NCBI RefSeq assembly: GCF_016862975.1
Contig: NZ_BONZ01000039.1
Span: forward strand, 124,001-188,000
Length of the DNA stretch: 64,000 bases
Source: Rugosimonospora africana
Lineage (GTDB): Bacteria > Actinomycetota > Actinomycetes > Mycobacteriales > Micromonosporaceae
Direction of reading: 5' to 3'
Below the pieces are notes generated by a model. That model was not told the origin of the DNA. It did no database searches and worked only from the letters and a program-made list of their open reading frames with translations. A program made the position numbers and the translations under genes. Shown here piece by piece: positions 1 to 8,592 of this stretch. Each line of letters begins with the position of its first letter. The first letter of the stretch is position 1.

Positions 1-1715
1 TTGTGGCAACCGCCGCGTTCTGCCAGGCAAACCGGGTCATGTACGCAGCTGGCCGCCGCCTCCGCGGCGTCGCTCAGCCACAGACGCAGATGTTGTTCGG
101 CGAGGGCGCCGAGCGCCCCGAGGTTGAAGGCGTTGAACTTCGCGACGAAGATCAGGGTGCTTGCGGTTCGTTCGAGCAGGTACTCACCGACGGAATTGGC
201 GGAGAAGCTGGAGTGGTAGGCCAACGCGTGCATCAGCAGGTGCGACCACACGTGTGTGACGCGCCGAATCGCGTCGGCGGCCTCGGTCGGCACTGCCGCG
301 TAGGTCATGTCAAGCACCCAGGCTCGGGCCTGCTCGGTGGTGGGCCCGTCGGCTGTCGGCCAGGCTTGGGTCCAGCCGTTGGAACGGCAGAAATGCCATA
401 GGACGACGGGATCGCATTCGACCAGCAATCCCTCGGTGTTGGCGTCGACGGCCACGAGCGGCAGCTGTTGCGTGTCGCGGGTCGGGTCGAGGGGCGACAG
501 CCGGGCACGCTCGTCGGAGTGCACACGGCTGTAGCCGTAACCCACCAAGGCGATTGGGAAGTCCCGGACAAGGGCGACGCGACTCAGGCCCAGCTGGCGC
601 GCCGCCGCAAGGCCGGTGTGAATTCTGTCCGCCAGCTCGGTGCTCCCAGCTGTTGTGAGCGTAGCTGCGATGTCGGTGAGGTTGTCGACGGAGTGCCGTG
701 CGTGAAGAAACGCTCGTTCGAAGATCCGCCGGTCTGAGGTGGCGGCGCCGACCGTGTGCGGTTGTAGTGCGGCTCGTGTTCGTTCGAGGGCTGGTTCGTC
801 GCCGCGTGTCGCATCGACCATGGCCTGTGCCTGCTGGACTGCCTCGGTGTCATGTCCATAGCGCTCCCGGATCATTTCCAGCAGACGCGCCGCCTCAGCG
901 TTGGGGCTAGCGGGCCCGGCACCGCGGCCTGCCGCGAGCATGCCGGACAGGTCGCCGACGGTGTCCATGTAGTGCCCGAGGGCGTACACAGCGGCGCGGT
1001 CACTGTTCCGGACGTCACGCAGCTGTGCATCAATGTTGACCAGCGTGAGGCGGTGCCCGTAGTAAGCCTTTGCGTCGCGGGCGGTGACCAGCGTGAGGGT
1101 TCGTGCCCGGCTGGGGTCGCTCTTTGCCCAGGCGCAGTCGACGCAGGTCGCGAACCGCATAGGTAGCCAGCGTCGACAGGTGGGACGACTGCACCGGAAG
1201 CCGGCGGTGACGAACGAACCGGTGTCCTCGAACGTGCGGTCGTCGGTGAGATGATCAGGGCACTGTGGCACCTGCAGTTGCCGCCGCTTACCACAACCGT
1301 GTACCTGGTAGTACGGTAGCTGACGGTAGGCACCGGTGCGGCATCGCCGACAGCGGCGAGACTCGGGGATTCCGGTATCTGCCTGTCGGCCGGTGCGCAG
1401 GACGAGAACGTGTCCGCACTCTCGGTTGCCGCAGAACAGGAGAACCGGCCACACGTCCCACCTGACCCACTCCGGCCGCACCAGGCGGAACGTGTCGGCG
1501 TGTTCCAGGAGGTTGTTGGGAAAGCTGGGTGCGTCGCCGCCGTTGGCGCGCCACTGCGCCAGCCTATGGTCGAGCGCTTCGAGTACCTGTTCAATGGGGA
1601 TATCGGGACGACCGCCGCTGATGTCGCGAACGACGCAATAGATGCCGTCGACCTCGTGCTCGAAGACCTGACCGGGTAGATGTCCGTACTGGACGGTGAC
1701 GCGGCTGCGCTGCAC
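1..1715 (-). CDS. drmB-like: DrmB-like DUF1998 protein, 3' end cut by the window edge
   Basis: The minus-strand frame is open from a GTG at 1715 to base 1, giving 571 codons without a stop. The start is supported by GGAGGA five bases upstream. Several CxxC/CxxxxC pairs lie between about residues 90 and 195 (CGNRECG, CRRCRTG, GCGKRR, CSRPTC, CVDC) and look like zinc ribbons. Near residue 490 the segment WSHLLMHALAYHSSFSANSV followed by GEYLLER resembles the DUF1998 core (paired His, then a Glu-containing helix). In DISARM systems DrmB is the DUF1998 partner of the helicase DrmA, and here it follows the DrmA-like gene by 55 bases, in the usual order. Only a short C-terminal piece should be missing. 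Any drmC or methyltransferase downstream would lie outside the window. The family call rests on motifs and neighbourhood, not a search. Confidence 0.8.
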   Translation of the reverse strand, partial: MQRSRVTVQYGHLPGQVFEHEVDGIYCVVRDISGGRPDIPIEQVLEALDHRLAQWRANGGDAPSFPNNLLEHADTFRLVRPEWVRWDVWPVLLFCGNRECGHVLVLRTGRQADTGIPESRRCRRCRTGAYRQLPYYQVHGCGKRRQLQVPQCPDHLTDDRTFEDTGSFVTAGFRCSRPTCRRWLPMRFATCVDCAWAKSDPSRARTLTLVTARDAKAYYGHRLTLVNIDAQLRDVRNSDRAAVYALGHYMDTVGDLSGMLAAGRGAGPASPNAEAARLLEMIRERYGHDTEAVQQAQAMVDATRGDEPALERTRAALQPHTVGAATSDRRIFERAFLHARHSVDNLTDIAATLTTAGSTELADRIHTGLAAARQLGLSRVALVRDFPIALVGYGYSRVHSDERARLSPLDPTRDTQQLPLVAVDANTEGLLVECDPVVLWHFCRSNGWTQAWPTADGPTTEQARAWVLDMTYAAVPTEAADAIRRVTHVWSHLLMHALAYHSSFSANSVGEYLLERTASTLIFVAKFNAFNLGALGALAEQHLRLWLSDAAEAAASCVHDPVCLAERGGCH

Positions 1716-1770
1716 CGGATTCCTCCAGGAGGCGTGGTAATAGGGCGGGTCGGACGTGCGGTGTTGCTGG

Positions 1771-4700
1771 TCAGGTGTTGCCGGCTTCGTCAGCCATCTC
1801 GGGTAGGTCGTCGTTGCCGTCGTCGACGCCGCCGAGCATCGCGAACATCCGCGCCGCGATGGCTCCGTTGGCGCTGAAGTCGGCCGGGGCGTCGATGTCC
1901 CTGAAGCTCGTGGGTGGACGGGGTCGTAGCCGCCTGGTCAGTTGCGGCTCCGTGCCCGACAGCGAGGGCAGTAACGCGTCCAGTTCGTGATCGACCCTAT
2001 TGCGGAAATTCTCAGCGATGACCGGATCGAGGACGTTGCTGGAGAGTCCGAAGGCGTCATGGATCGACGAGCGTAGCTGCCGTTCGGCGTCGCCTCCTCG
2101 CGCGGCGAGCCATGCTGCGGCGATTTCCGCTTTGCCGAAGTCGATTGGTGCGCTCCCGTAGGGGGCCAGAGCGTCCTGGCTACGGCCGATCTCGTTGAGC
2201 AGTAGTGCAGCGAGCAGCCCACTCGCAGTCTTGCGGGGTCCGTGGAGGCTGAACCGATTGAGGGCAACAGGTTCGACGAGTGCGTTGACGTGTCGATGTG
2301 TTGGCTCGAAGAAGTGAAAGACGCTGCGGTCACGAAGGTGATGACGGCCGAGTGCGGTGACGATGAGTCCCACTTGTGATCGGCCGGCCCGGGACGTGGC
2401 CTGCACGTAGTAAGCCAGCGTCGACGGCATGCCCAGGATGAACTGGACATTGAGCCGGGCGAGGTCAACGCCGTGGCTGACGAGGCTCGTTCCGGCGATC
2501 GCGGCCAGACGCCGTCCTGCTGGGATGTCGAGAGTCTCACGTTCGACCCGTCGGATAACGTCGCTAATTTCCGCCAGTCGGTTCGCGCCGGTGAGCCGCT
2601 GGGCCTCGAAGGGGGCTGGACTACCGCTCTGCCCAACGCGTGAGGTGTGTGTGAGGACGCGGTCGGCGTCGGTCTTCCGATTGACGTAGTACAGCTGAAG
2701 TTCGTAGGCGAACAGCCATTCGTCGACCTGGTCGCCTGTGACGCTGGTCAGGTCCAGGTCGGCGATGACCTCGTGTGGGTCGAGCGCACGGAGGCGCTCC
2801 AGCTCGTGGCGGATGGCGTCGCCGCAGGCGAGGGAGAAGCTGGTGGTGTCCATGAGGGACGGTAAAGCGCCGACGAAGAGTCGGCGGGTGAGATCGTCGT
2901 GGCGTCGGGCGTAGAAGGACTGTCCGTCGAGCCAGCCTTCGCTCGGAAACCGGCGAGGCTGGAGCGCGTAGAGTTGGCGGACCTGGTTGGCGTAGTCGCT
3001 GATCGTAGCGGTCGCTGCAAGAGTCTTGCTGGGTAGCTTGGAGCCGGTGCGGCACAGGTGCTGCCAGAGGGTTTCGTAGTGGGCCGCGAATGTGCCCAAC
3101 TCCTCGGCGAGCAGGTGCAGCTCGTCCTGGATGACCAATGATGGTGCCGGATCGTAGGCGATGACGGCTGTCCACTCGCGTGGGTTGCGAGCACAATACT
3201 GCCGGGCGAGGCAGTGGGGCTCGCTGCGCGTTCCCTGTCGGAAGGTGATGAATCCGTGGTCGGGGCAGTGGTTCGCCGGCCCATGGGTGAGATGCGAGAA
3301 GTGCGGGTTGAATGCGACCGTTGCGAGCTTGTCGACGGTGGCGACGAGGATGCTCGGCAAGTACCGGTAGACCTCATCGTCTGTGATCGACACAGGCAGG
3401 TCTCGCGAGCAGTCCGGGCAGGTGTGTCGTAGCCGGACGCTGGCGACGTCGGGACGGAGAGTTACCCGTTCGCCGCCGCAGTAGGGGCAGGTCGGCAAGA
3501 CGACACGGTCTTGGCACCAGGACGCGTCCTGGCGAGCCATATTCGCGATGTCTCGCCACTTGGTGTCAGCCGCGTCGGTGAGGCGGTTTGGGGTGTTATT
3601 GCGGCCGACAAAGTAACCCAGTTCGAAAGGCTCGCCAAGATCCCAGGCTTCGCCAGCCTCGCCAGCGTTCTTCGGCTGCCCGTGATGGGCGGATCGAACC
3701 AGCTCGCAGCACACGACTAACCGCTGAATCCGGTCCAGTTGCTGGACGGAGAGCATACGCAGCGGAAACCGGATGATGCTGGTCGTGCCGAAAGTCTTGC
3801 CGCGCAGGCGGTCGTAGAACATGGCCACTGCGGTGATGCCGTAGAGAGCAGCGCTCTTGCCCCCTCCCGTGGGGAACCACAGTACGTCGGCGTGACTCAA
3901 CTCGTCGCGTAGGTGGGCCCCGGAGGGTTCGCGCGCGGCGAGGGCAGCGAGTTGGACGACGATGAACACAATCTGGAAAAGACGCCATTTGCGTACCCGC
4001 GGTGGGCCGGTGGGGGCGTACACGCCGCCGGGAGCGTCCATGCGTCGCATGGCCTGGTTCATCCAGCTGAATGCGAGTCCGAGCCCGCCCGGGTTGGGGC
4101 TTCTCAGATCGACCTCGATGAGATCGATCCCGACGATGAAGCGCCGACGTTCGTCGTCGAATGTCTCTCTGTCGGCCCGGCATCGGGCGAGCGCGTCCGG
4201 TGGTAGAGGCGGCTGACCGTCGAGGTAGGCATCCCACTGGTCGAGGAAGTCTTGCATGTGCTCGGCGATGTCACGAAGGAGCGGGATCGGGTCGCGGGCC
4301 AGGTCTACGAAGGTGGGTTCCAGGTCGGGGCGTGACTCGTAGACGGCCTGCCGGAAGACAGGGAACGCGGTGGTCACGAGGCGGCCGGCGGCGGGATCTG
4401 ACGCGTCTTCGTCCAAACAGCAGAAGCGCCCGTGGGCGTAGACCTCTGGCTTGATGCGATAGTCCGTATCGACGATCCGGTAGCCCATGTTGACCAGGCC
4501 ACCGCCCAAAATCGTAGCGTCGAAGCCTGCATCGTAGATCGAGACCTCTGGCAGGAATCCCCGATCCCTAGGCTGGCGAACGGCGGCGTTGGACAACGTC
4601 AACGCCAGGCGCACCCGACCCGCCGGATCGCGATGCGTCGTGGCCGTGAACTGCGGCTCGGCGACCGGCGCCGTCCAGCCCGGTACGGCGTGCGCCGCAA

Positions 4701-5730
4701 GCCAGGCGTCAAACGTGTCTCCGTCAGCCATGGCTTCGCGCGGAATCCGCTGACCGGCGCTGGCGAGCAGCCGATACCGCCCGCCTGCTGGGCCGGCATG
4801 TGCCGCCAGCGCGGACGTGGCTGGAGATTCGAATGCCCTCAACGTCGCCGACTGCAGGGCTCCCTCATCCTTCACGGTCACAGGGATGCTACTGCCCGGC
4901 AGGGGTACGGTCAGCTGTAGCGTCGTCGCGACTTCGTATCGCTGGTACACCAGCAACGTCGGGTCCGCCGCCTCGCGCTTGCCCCGCCGAGCCGCTGGAC
5001 TCTTGGCTGCGTTATCGGGACCGGGGACCTTCATCTGGCGAGAGTCGACCTCGCCCACTGTGACAGCGCAGACCTCGGCGGTGTTCAGACCGTCGTTGTC
5101 ATCGATCGCCCCGACCTGTCCAACACTCGGCTCGTCTGCTTCCTCATGCACGCCAAGGCTTGAACCCTCGACTGAGTCCGCCACCTCCTGCGACCGCTCC
5201 TCTTCTTTTCGGGCAAGCAGAGCGGCGTGCTCCGACTGCTCCTCGAACGTCGGATAATGTTGCCGATAGACCGCGAATCGTACGTTTACGTCGACCGTCA
5301 GCTGCTCGTCCTTCGGCTCAACCAGACAGGTCAGCCCAAACTCACTGGCGGGAAGCTGATCGACGGGAACCCCTGGCTCGACGGGCAGGTCCCCGGCGCT
5401 GACGGACAGCTCCGTCGCCGGCGGGTCCTGGGGCAGCAGGACACCCAGCACGACGCGTTCACGGGGCTGACGGCCTCGCAGGCGAAAAGACTCTCTGTCC
5501 CGGCCCGCCAGCCGCTGGTGAGAGACATCAATAAAGCGCCTCACCAGCCGCTCCTGATCGGCGTGGGCCGCGACTCGCCGCGCATGCTTGTCGTCGCCGC
5601 CGTCGTCGCTCAGGATCGCTGACCCATCCAGTCTGGCCTGTGTAGACGTGGCTGATGACTCATCCTGCGTGTCTGGTCGCAAGTCGCTTGGCGTCGTGCT
5701 AGATACACCGGGTCGTCGATCCATGGACAC
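1771..5730 (-). CDS. drmA-like: DrmA-like superfamily 2 helicase of a DISARM-related system
   Basis: This is a 1319-residue protein. Helicase motifs occur in order: motif I FPTGGGKSAALYG near residue 621, a CPYCGG / CPDCS zinc pair near 750-780, motif II VIQDELHLLAEELG near 868, motif III-like LAATATISDYA near 910, a motif V-like GTSLVSHGVDLARL, and motif VI YYVQATSRAGRSQVG near 1111. A TGGGK motif I and a QDELH motif II, followed by a DUF1998 gene, are characteristic of DrmA and relatives. DrmA proteins are about this size. The N-terminal 550 residues are unrecognised. The likely role is ATP-dependent binding or translocation on incoming phage DNA together with DrmB. The start is GTG 5730 or the in-frame ATG at 5724; neither has a strong ribosome binding site. 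A 126-base gap separates it from the upstream gene, so an internal promoter is possible. Confidence 0.85.
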   Translation of the reverse strand: MSMDRRPGVSSTTPSDLRPDTQDESSATSTQARLDGSAILSDDGGDDKHARRVAAHADQERLVRRFIDVSHQRLAGRDRESFRLRGRQPRERVVLGVLLPQDPPATELSVSAGDLPVEPGVPVDQLPASEFGLTCLVEPKDEQLTVDVNVRFAVYRQHYPTFEEQSEHAALLARKEEERSQEVADSVEGSSLGVHEEADEPSVGQVGAIDDNDGLNTAEVCAVTVGEVDSRQMKVPGPDNAAKSPAARRGKREAADPTLLVYQRYEVATTLQLTVPLPGSSIPVTVKDEGALQSATLRAFESPATSALAAHAGPAGGRYRLLASAGQRIPREAMADGDTFDAWLAAHAVPGWTAPVAEPQFTATTHRDPAGRVRLALTLSNAAVRQPRDRGFLPEVSIYDAGFDATILGGGLVNMGYRIVDTDYRIKPEVYAHGRFCCLDEDASDPAAGRLVTTAFPVFRQAVYESRPDLEPTFVDLARDPIPLLRDIAEHMQDFLDQWDAYLDGQPPLPPDALARCRADRETFDDERRRFIVGIDLIEVDLRSPNPGGLGLAFSWMNQAMRRMDAPGGVYAPTGPPRVRKWRLFQIVFIVVQLAALAAREPSGAHLRDELSHADVLWFPTGGGKSAALYGITAVAMFYDRLRGKTFGTTSIIRFPLRMLSVQQLDRIQRLVVCCELVRSAHHGQPKNAGEAGEAWDLGEPFELGYFVGRNNTPNRLTDAADTKWRDIANMARQDASWCQDRVVLPTCPYCGGERVTLRPDVASVRLRHTCPDCSRDLPVSITDDEVYRYLPSILVATVDKLATVAFNPHFSHLTHGPANHCPDHGFITFRQGTRSEPHCLARQYCARNPREWTAVIAYDPAPSLVIQDELHLLAEELGTFAAHYETLWQHLCRTGSKLPSKTLAATATISDYANQVRQLYALQPRRFPSEGWLDGQSFYARRHDDLTRRLFVGALPSLMDTTSFSLACGDAIRHELERLRALDPHEVIADLDLTSVTGDQVDEWLFAYELQLYYVNRKTDADRVLTHTSRVGQSGSPAPFEAQRLTGANRLAEISDVIRRVERETLDIPAGRRLAAIAGTSLVSHGVDLARLNVQFILGMPSTLAYYVQATSRAGRSQVGLIVTALGRHHLRDRSVFHFFEPTHRHVNALVEPVALNRFSLHGPRKTASGLLAALLLNEIGRSQDALAPYGSAPIDFGKAEIAAAWLAARGGDAERQLRSSIHDAFGLSSNVLDPVIAENFRNRVDHELDALLPSLSGTEPQLTRRLRPRPPTSFRDIDAPADFSANGAIAARMFAMLGGVDDGNDDLPEMADEAGNT

Positions 5731-5856
5731 AGTTCGGGCTCCAGAGCGTCAAGTCCTATGCCGTTGTGGCTGCTGAGAGTAGGGACGTCAGCGGGCGGCG
5801 CCGCGAAAGCCGACCGGATGTTTGCCGTCGGTACGACTCGACGTGTGACGCCTGCA

Positions 5857-8592
5857 TCATGGGGTCTCAGCAGCGTCAAGTAGGTCCAATTGATCAACCG
5901 GAGTATTGATCTCGTCGTTATCGACGTCGCGCTGGGCACCCGATCCCGCGGAGGCGTCGGACGCTGGCTGGACGACACGGGTCGCCTCGGACGGAGTCAT
6001 CGGCCGGCGCAGGACCGACGCGGGTGCAAACGCCGGGTCTCCGACCGCGATGACTCGCCACGCGGTCAAGTCCGCCGCAAGATCAGTGATGTCGGCGCCC
6101 AGCGCGTCGACGGACCGTTCGAGGGCTGTGGTGTCGCCGCTCGCATGCCACGCAGCGAGCTTGCCCAGAGCGTTCCCGACCGCCGCGTGATGGGCGCGCG
6201 CTGCCCGCATCACGGCCGCGATGCGGCCAGCTTCACCCACGACCACGGCGTTACCGGCGACCCTGCCGACGCGCGCAACGTTGGCCGGATCTTCTGGTCC
6301 AATGCGGGTAGAACTGTTCCATTGCCTGACCGCGGCGTAGCTGACGTCAGCACCCATGTCGGCGAGGCGCCCGGTCAGCTCCGTGACTGATCCGCTGACG
6401 ATGCACGCGTCGTCAAGTGCGATCCTCCATAGCTGCAGCAGGAGACGGGCGACCTGCGGCCTCTGCTCGACCAGGTACGGCCGGACGCGGTCGAACAGTG
6501 TGCGGCGTTCTGGCTCCGAGATACCGATCAGCGTCACGCCCGCCGTGATGTCGGCGACCGGGAGCAGCCGTACCTCGTCGTCGCGCAGCCGCTGCACCCG
6601 GCCACCCTTCGGCAGCAAGAAGACCATAGTGGGGGCGCCGTGCTCGTCGAGCGGAGCGGTCGACTGCGCCACAACCGGCACCACTAGTACCGCTCTGCCG
6701 TGCGGAGGTGCATCAACGCCGAGGGGATCTTGTGAACCGCTCGGCTCGCCCTCGAGGTCGGTCACATCGAGGTCGACACTCGACGGTTCAGACATCGCCG
6801 CCGTCAGCAGAGCGCTCATCGCCGGCAGCTTGAACTGCATCTTCTGACCGCGCTCGGTCGCCTGCATCGTGACCGCGACCGGAATATTATTGCCGTCGAG
6901 CTCGTCCTCATCGGCTCGGGCGTCGGTGAGAGCGGTCAGGGTTGCGCAGCGGGTACGCCGGGCGATCTCCCTGCTTGGCTCGCTGTAGGCCCTGAGCAAC
7001 GCGCGGTGGACGAGCGGCCGGTCTCCGGGCGCAGCGACGACGGTGAGCTGGCCTAGGTCAGCAGCCGTGAGGCGGTTTCGCCAACGGGCAGCAGGCGGCC
7101 CGACCAGCAACGTGTTCTGATGTGCACCGGCGCTCTCGATGCTGCTGACACTGCGGATGGTGACAAGTGGCGTGTCCTCGATCCGCAGGGCACCGTTGCT
7201 GAGGAGCCGGCCAGTCAGGGCGTCCCGCGCGGTACGAGAGCCGCAGATGATGTCGAGGGGCTGTCCACGGCGGTAGGCGTCCTCGGCGAGATCTGCGACG
7301 ACGTCGGCGAGCGGGTTGCCCTCCGTGCGAGCATCGTGCATTGCGGTCAGGCCCGCTCGCACCGCCCCCCAGTCGGCGGCCACCCGAACCCGCCACCAAT
7401 CGGGGAAGTCGTTGCGGGGATCAGCGTCCATCACGTCGTCGAGAAGTCGGCGCAGGGTACGGCCACCGTAGCGTGGCGCGATGCGGTCGTAGTCGCCGGT
7501 GCGGGTCGGCAGCTCGGCCAGCAGCCGGGTAAGGCGCGCTGCTCGACACACCGGCCAGGGCGGGGGACGTCCACCTGGGTCGCGGAGCCGGGCAAGTCGC
7601 TCCCGGACATCCGCGATACCGGCCAGGCCCGGGTCGTCGACAGCGATGAGATGGGCCGTCGCCCGGATCTCCATGACTCCGCCGTGTTCGACGTCGCTGG
7701 CCGGCGTCGGCGTCATGGGCAGTGGCTCCTCATTGCGACGCAGCCATGGCCAGTCGGCGATCCAGCAATTCTCGCCGTCCGTTTGTTGCGGCGTCGTGGT
7801 GGCGACGCTCGTGGCATTTGAGTCTTGCTCGTCTTTCGGATCAGCGACTCGAAGGGTTTTCAGCTCCTCGTGCAGTTCGGTGAACGTGATGACGACGCTG
7901 GCGTGCTCTGCGGCCCATTTCCTCGCGTCGGACAGCCAGGCGGGTTCCACATCGGCCGCGGAGTCGATTACCACCACCCGGGGCGGAACGCCGAGGACCG
8001 GCGGAAACCCGGTTGTTGGTGACACGAACAGCAGCCGGCCGGAACCGGTTACTAGCCGCGGCCGGCCACCTCGCACAGGTGAGGCAAGCCCATCTCCACG
8101 GAGCCGGTGCGGATGCAGCGCCGGCGCGACCGGTACCGACGCCGCGTCTAGCTGATCGAGTTCGCTGCGGCGGATGAGTCGGGGGGTCACCAGTGCTACC
8201 GGTCCAGGTGGAGCCTTCGCGCCTACAACCCGATTCAGCTCCGCTTCAGCGACGCTCAGCGTGTCGGCGGCGATCATTACGGCCGCAAGCAACGGGAGGC
8301 GGTGCAGGCCGCCAGGCAGCCGGACAAGCAGATCCGAGCCGCGGCGCACGCTTAGTTCCACCATGGTGAGCAGGTCACGTTCCGCGGTGAGGAGAGCAGC
8401 ACGGTCGGGGCCGGCGTCCGTCCAGGCTTCGAGCAATGGCACGAAACGGGCAAGGCGACGCGCTCGCCTCAACGCTGTTTCGGCTGGCGGCGTCCATGCC
8501 CGTGTTCTACCGGCGTCTGCGAACTCGTCGTCCTCCGCTAAGAAGGCCCGCTGTCTTCGCGATAGGTCGAAATCCTCCGCGCCGCCGATCAT
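5857..8592 (-). CDS. Large protein of unknown function in the DrmAB operon (DrmE-like?)
   Basis: 911 residues from ATG 8592, which overlaps the upstream stop as ATGA; GGAGCGG precedes it. A GTG at 8607 is the alternative. I cannot assign a family with confidence. Residues about 60-230 and 445-560 look like alternating alpha/beta folds. The second block (PLDIICGSRTARDALTGRL, then NTLLVGPP and LGQLTVVAAPGD) resembles a RecA-like helicase C-domain. I see no Walker A or DExx motif, so a catalytically inactive helicase-like scaffold is possible. The helical C-terminus contains a possible HTH-like stretch (GADVSYAAVRQWNSSTRIGP). Large unassigned proteins, for example DrmE, accompany DrmAB in some DISARM loci. 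The equivalence here is inferred from position and size only. Translational coupling to the nuclease upstream argues for a shared complex. Confidence 0.6.
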   Translation of the reverse strand: MIGGAEDFDLSRRQRAFLAEDDEFADAGRTRAWTPPAETALRRARRLARFVPLLEAWTDAGPDRAALLTAERDLLTMVELSVRRGSDLLVRLPGGLHRLPLLAAVMIAADTLSVAEAELNRVVGAKAPPGPVALVTPRLIRRSELDQLDAASVPVAPALHPHRLRGDGLASPVRGGRPRLVTGSGRLLFVSPTTGFPPVLGVPPRVVVIDSAADVEPAWLSDARKWAAEHASVVITFTELHEELKTLRVADPKDEQDSNATSVATTTPQQTDGENCWIADWPWLRRNEEPLPMTPTPASDVEHGGVMEIRATAHLIAVDDPGLAGIADVRERLARLRDPGGRPPPWPVCRAARLTRLLAELPTRTGDYDRIAPRYGGRTLRRLLDDVMDADPRNDFPDWWRVRVAADWGAVRAGLTAMHDARTEGNPLADVVADLAEDAYRRGQPLDIICGSRTARDALTGRLLSNGALRIEDTPLVTIRSVSSIESAGAHQNTLLVGPPAARWRNRLTAADLGQLTVVAAPGDRPLVHRALLRAYSEPSREIARRTRCATLTALTDARADEDELDGNNIPVAVTMQATERGQKMQFKLPAMSALLTAAMSEPSSVDLDVTDLEGEPSGSQDPLGVDAPPHGRAVLVVPVVAQSTAPLDEHGAPTMVFLLPKGGRVQRLRDDEVRLLPVADITAGVTLIGISEPERRTLFDRVRPYLVEQRPQVARLLLQLWRIALDDACIVSGSVTELTGRLADMGADVSYAAVRQWNSSTRIGPEDPANVARVGRVAGNAVVVGEAGRIAAVMRAARAHHAAVGNALGKLAAWHASGDTTALERSVDALGADITDLAADLTAWRVIAVGDPAFAPASVLRRPMTPSEATRVVQPASDASAGSGAQRDVDNDEINTPVDQLDLLDAAETP

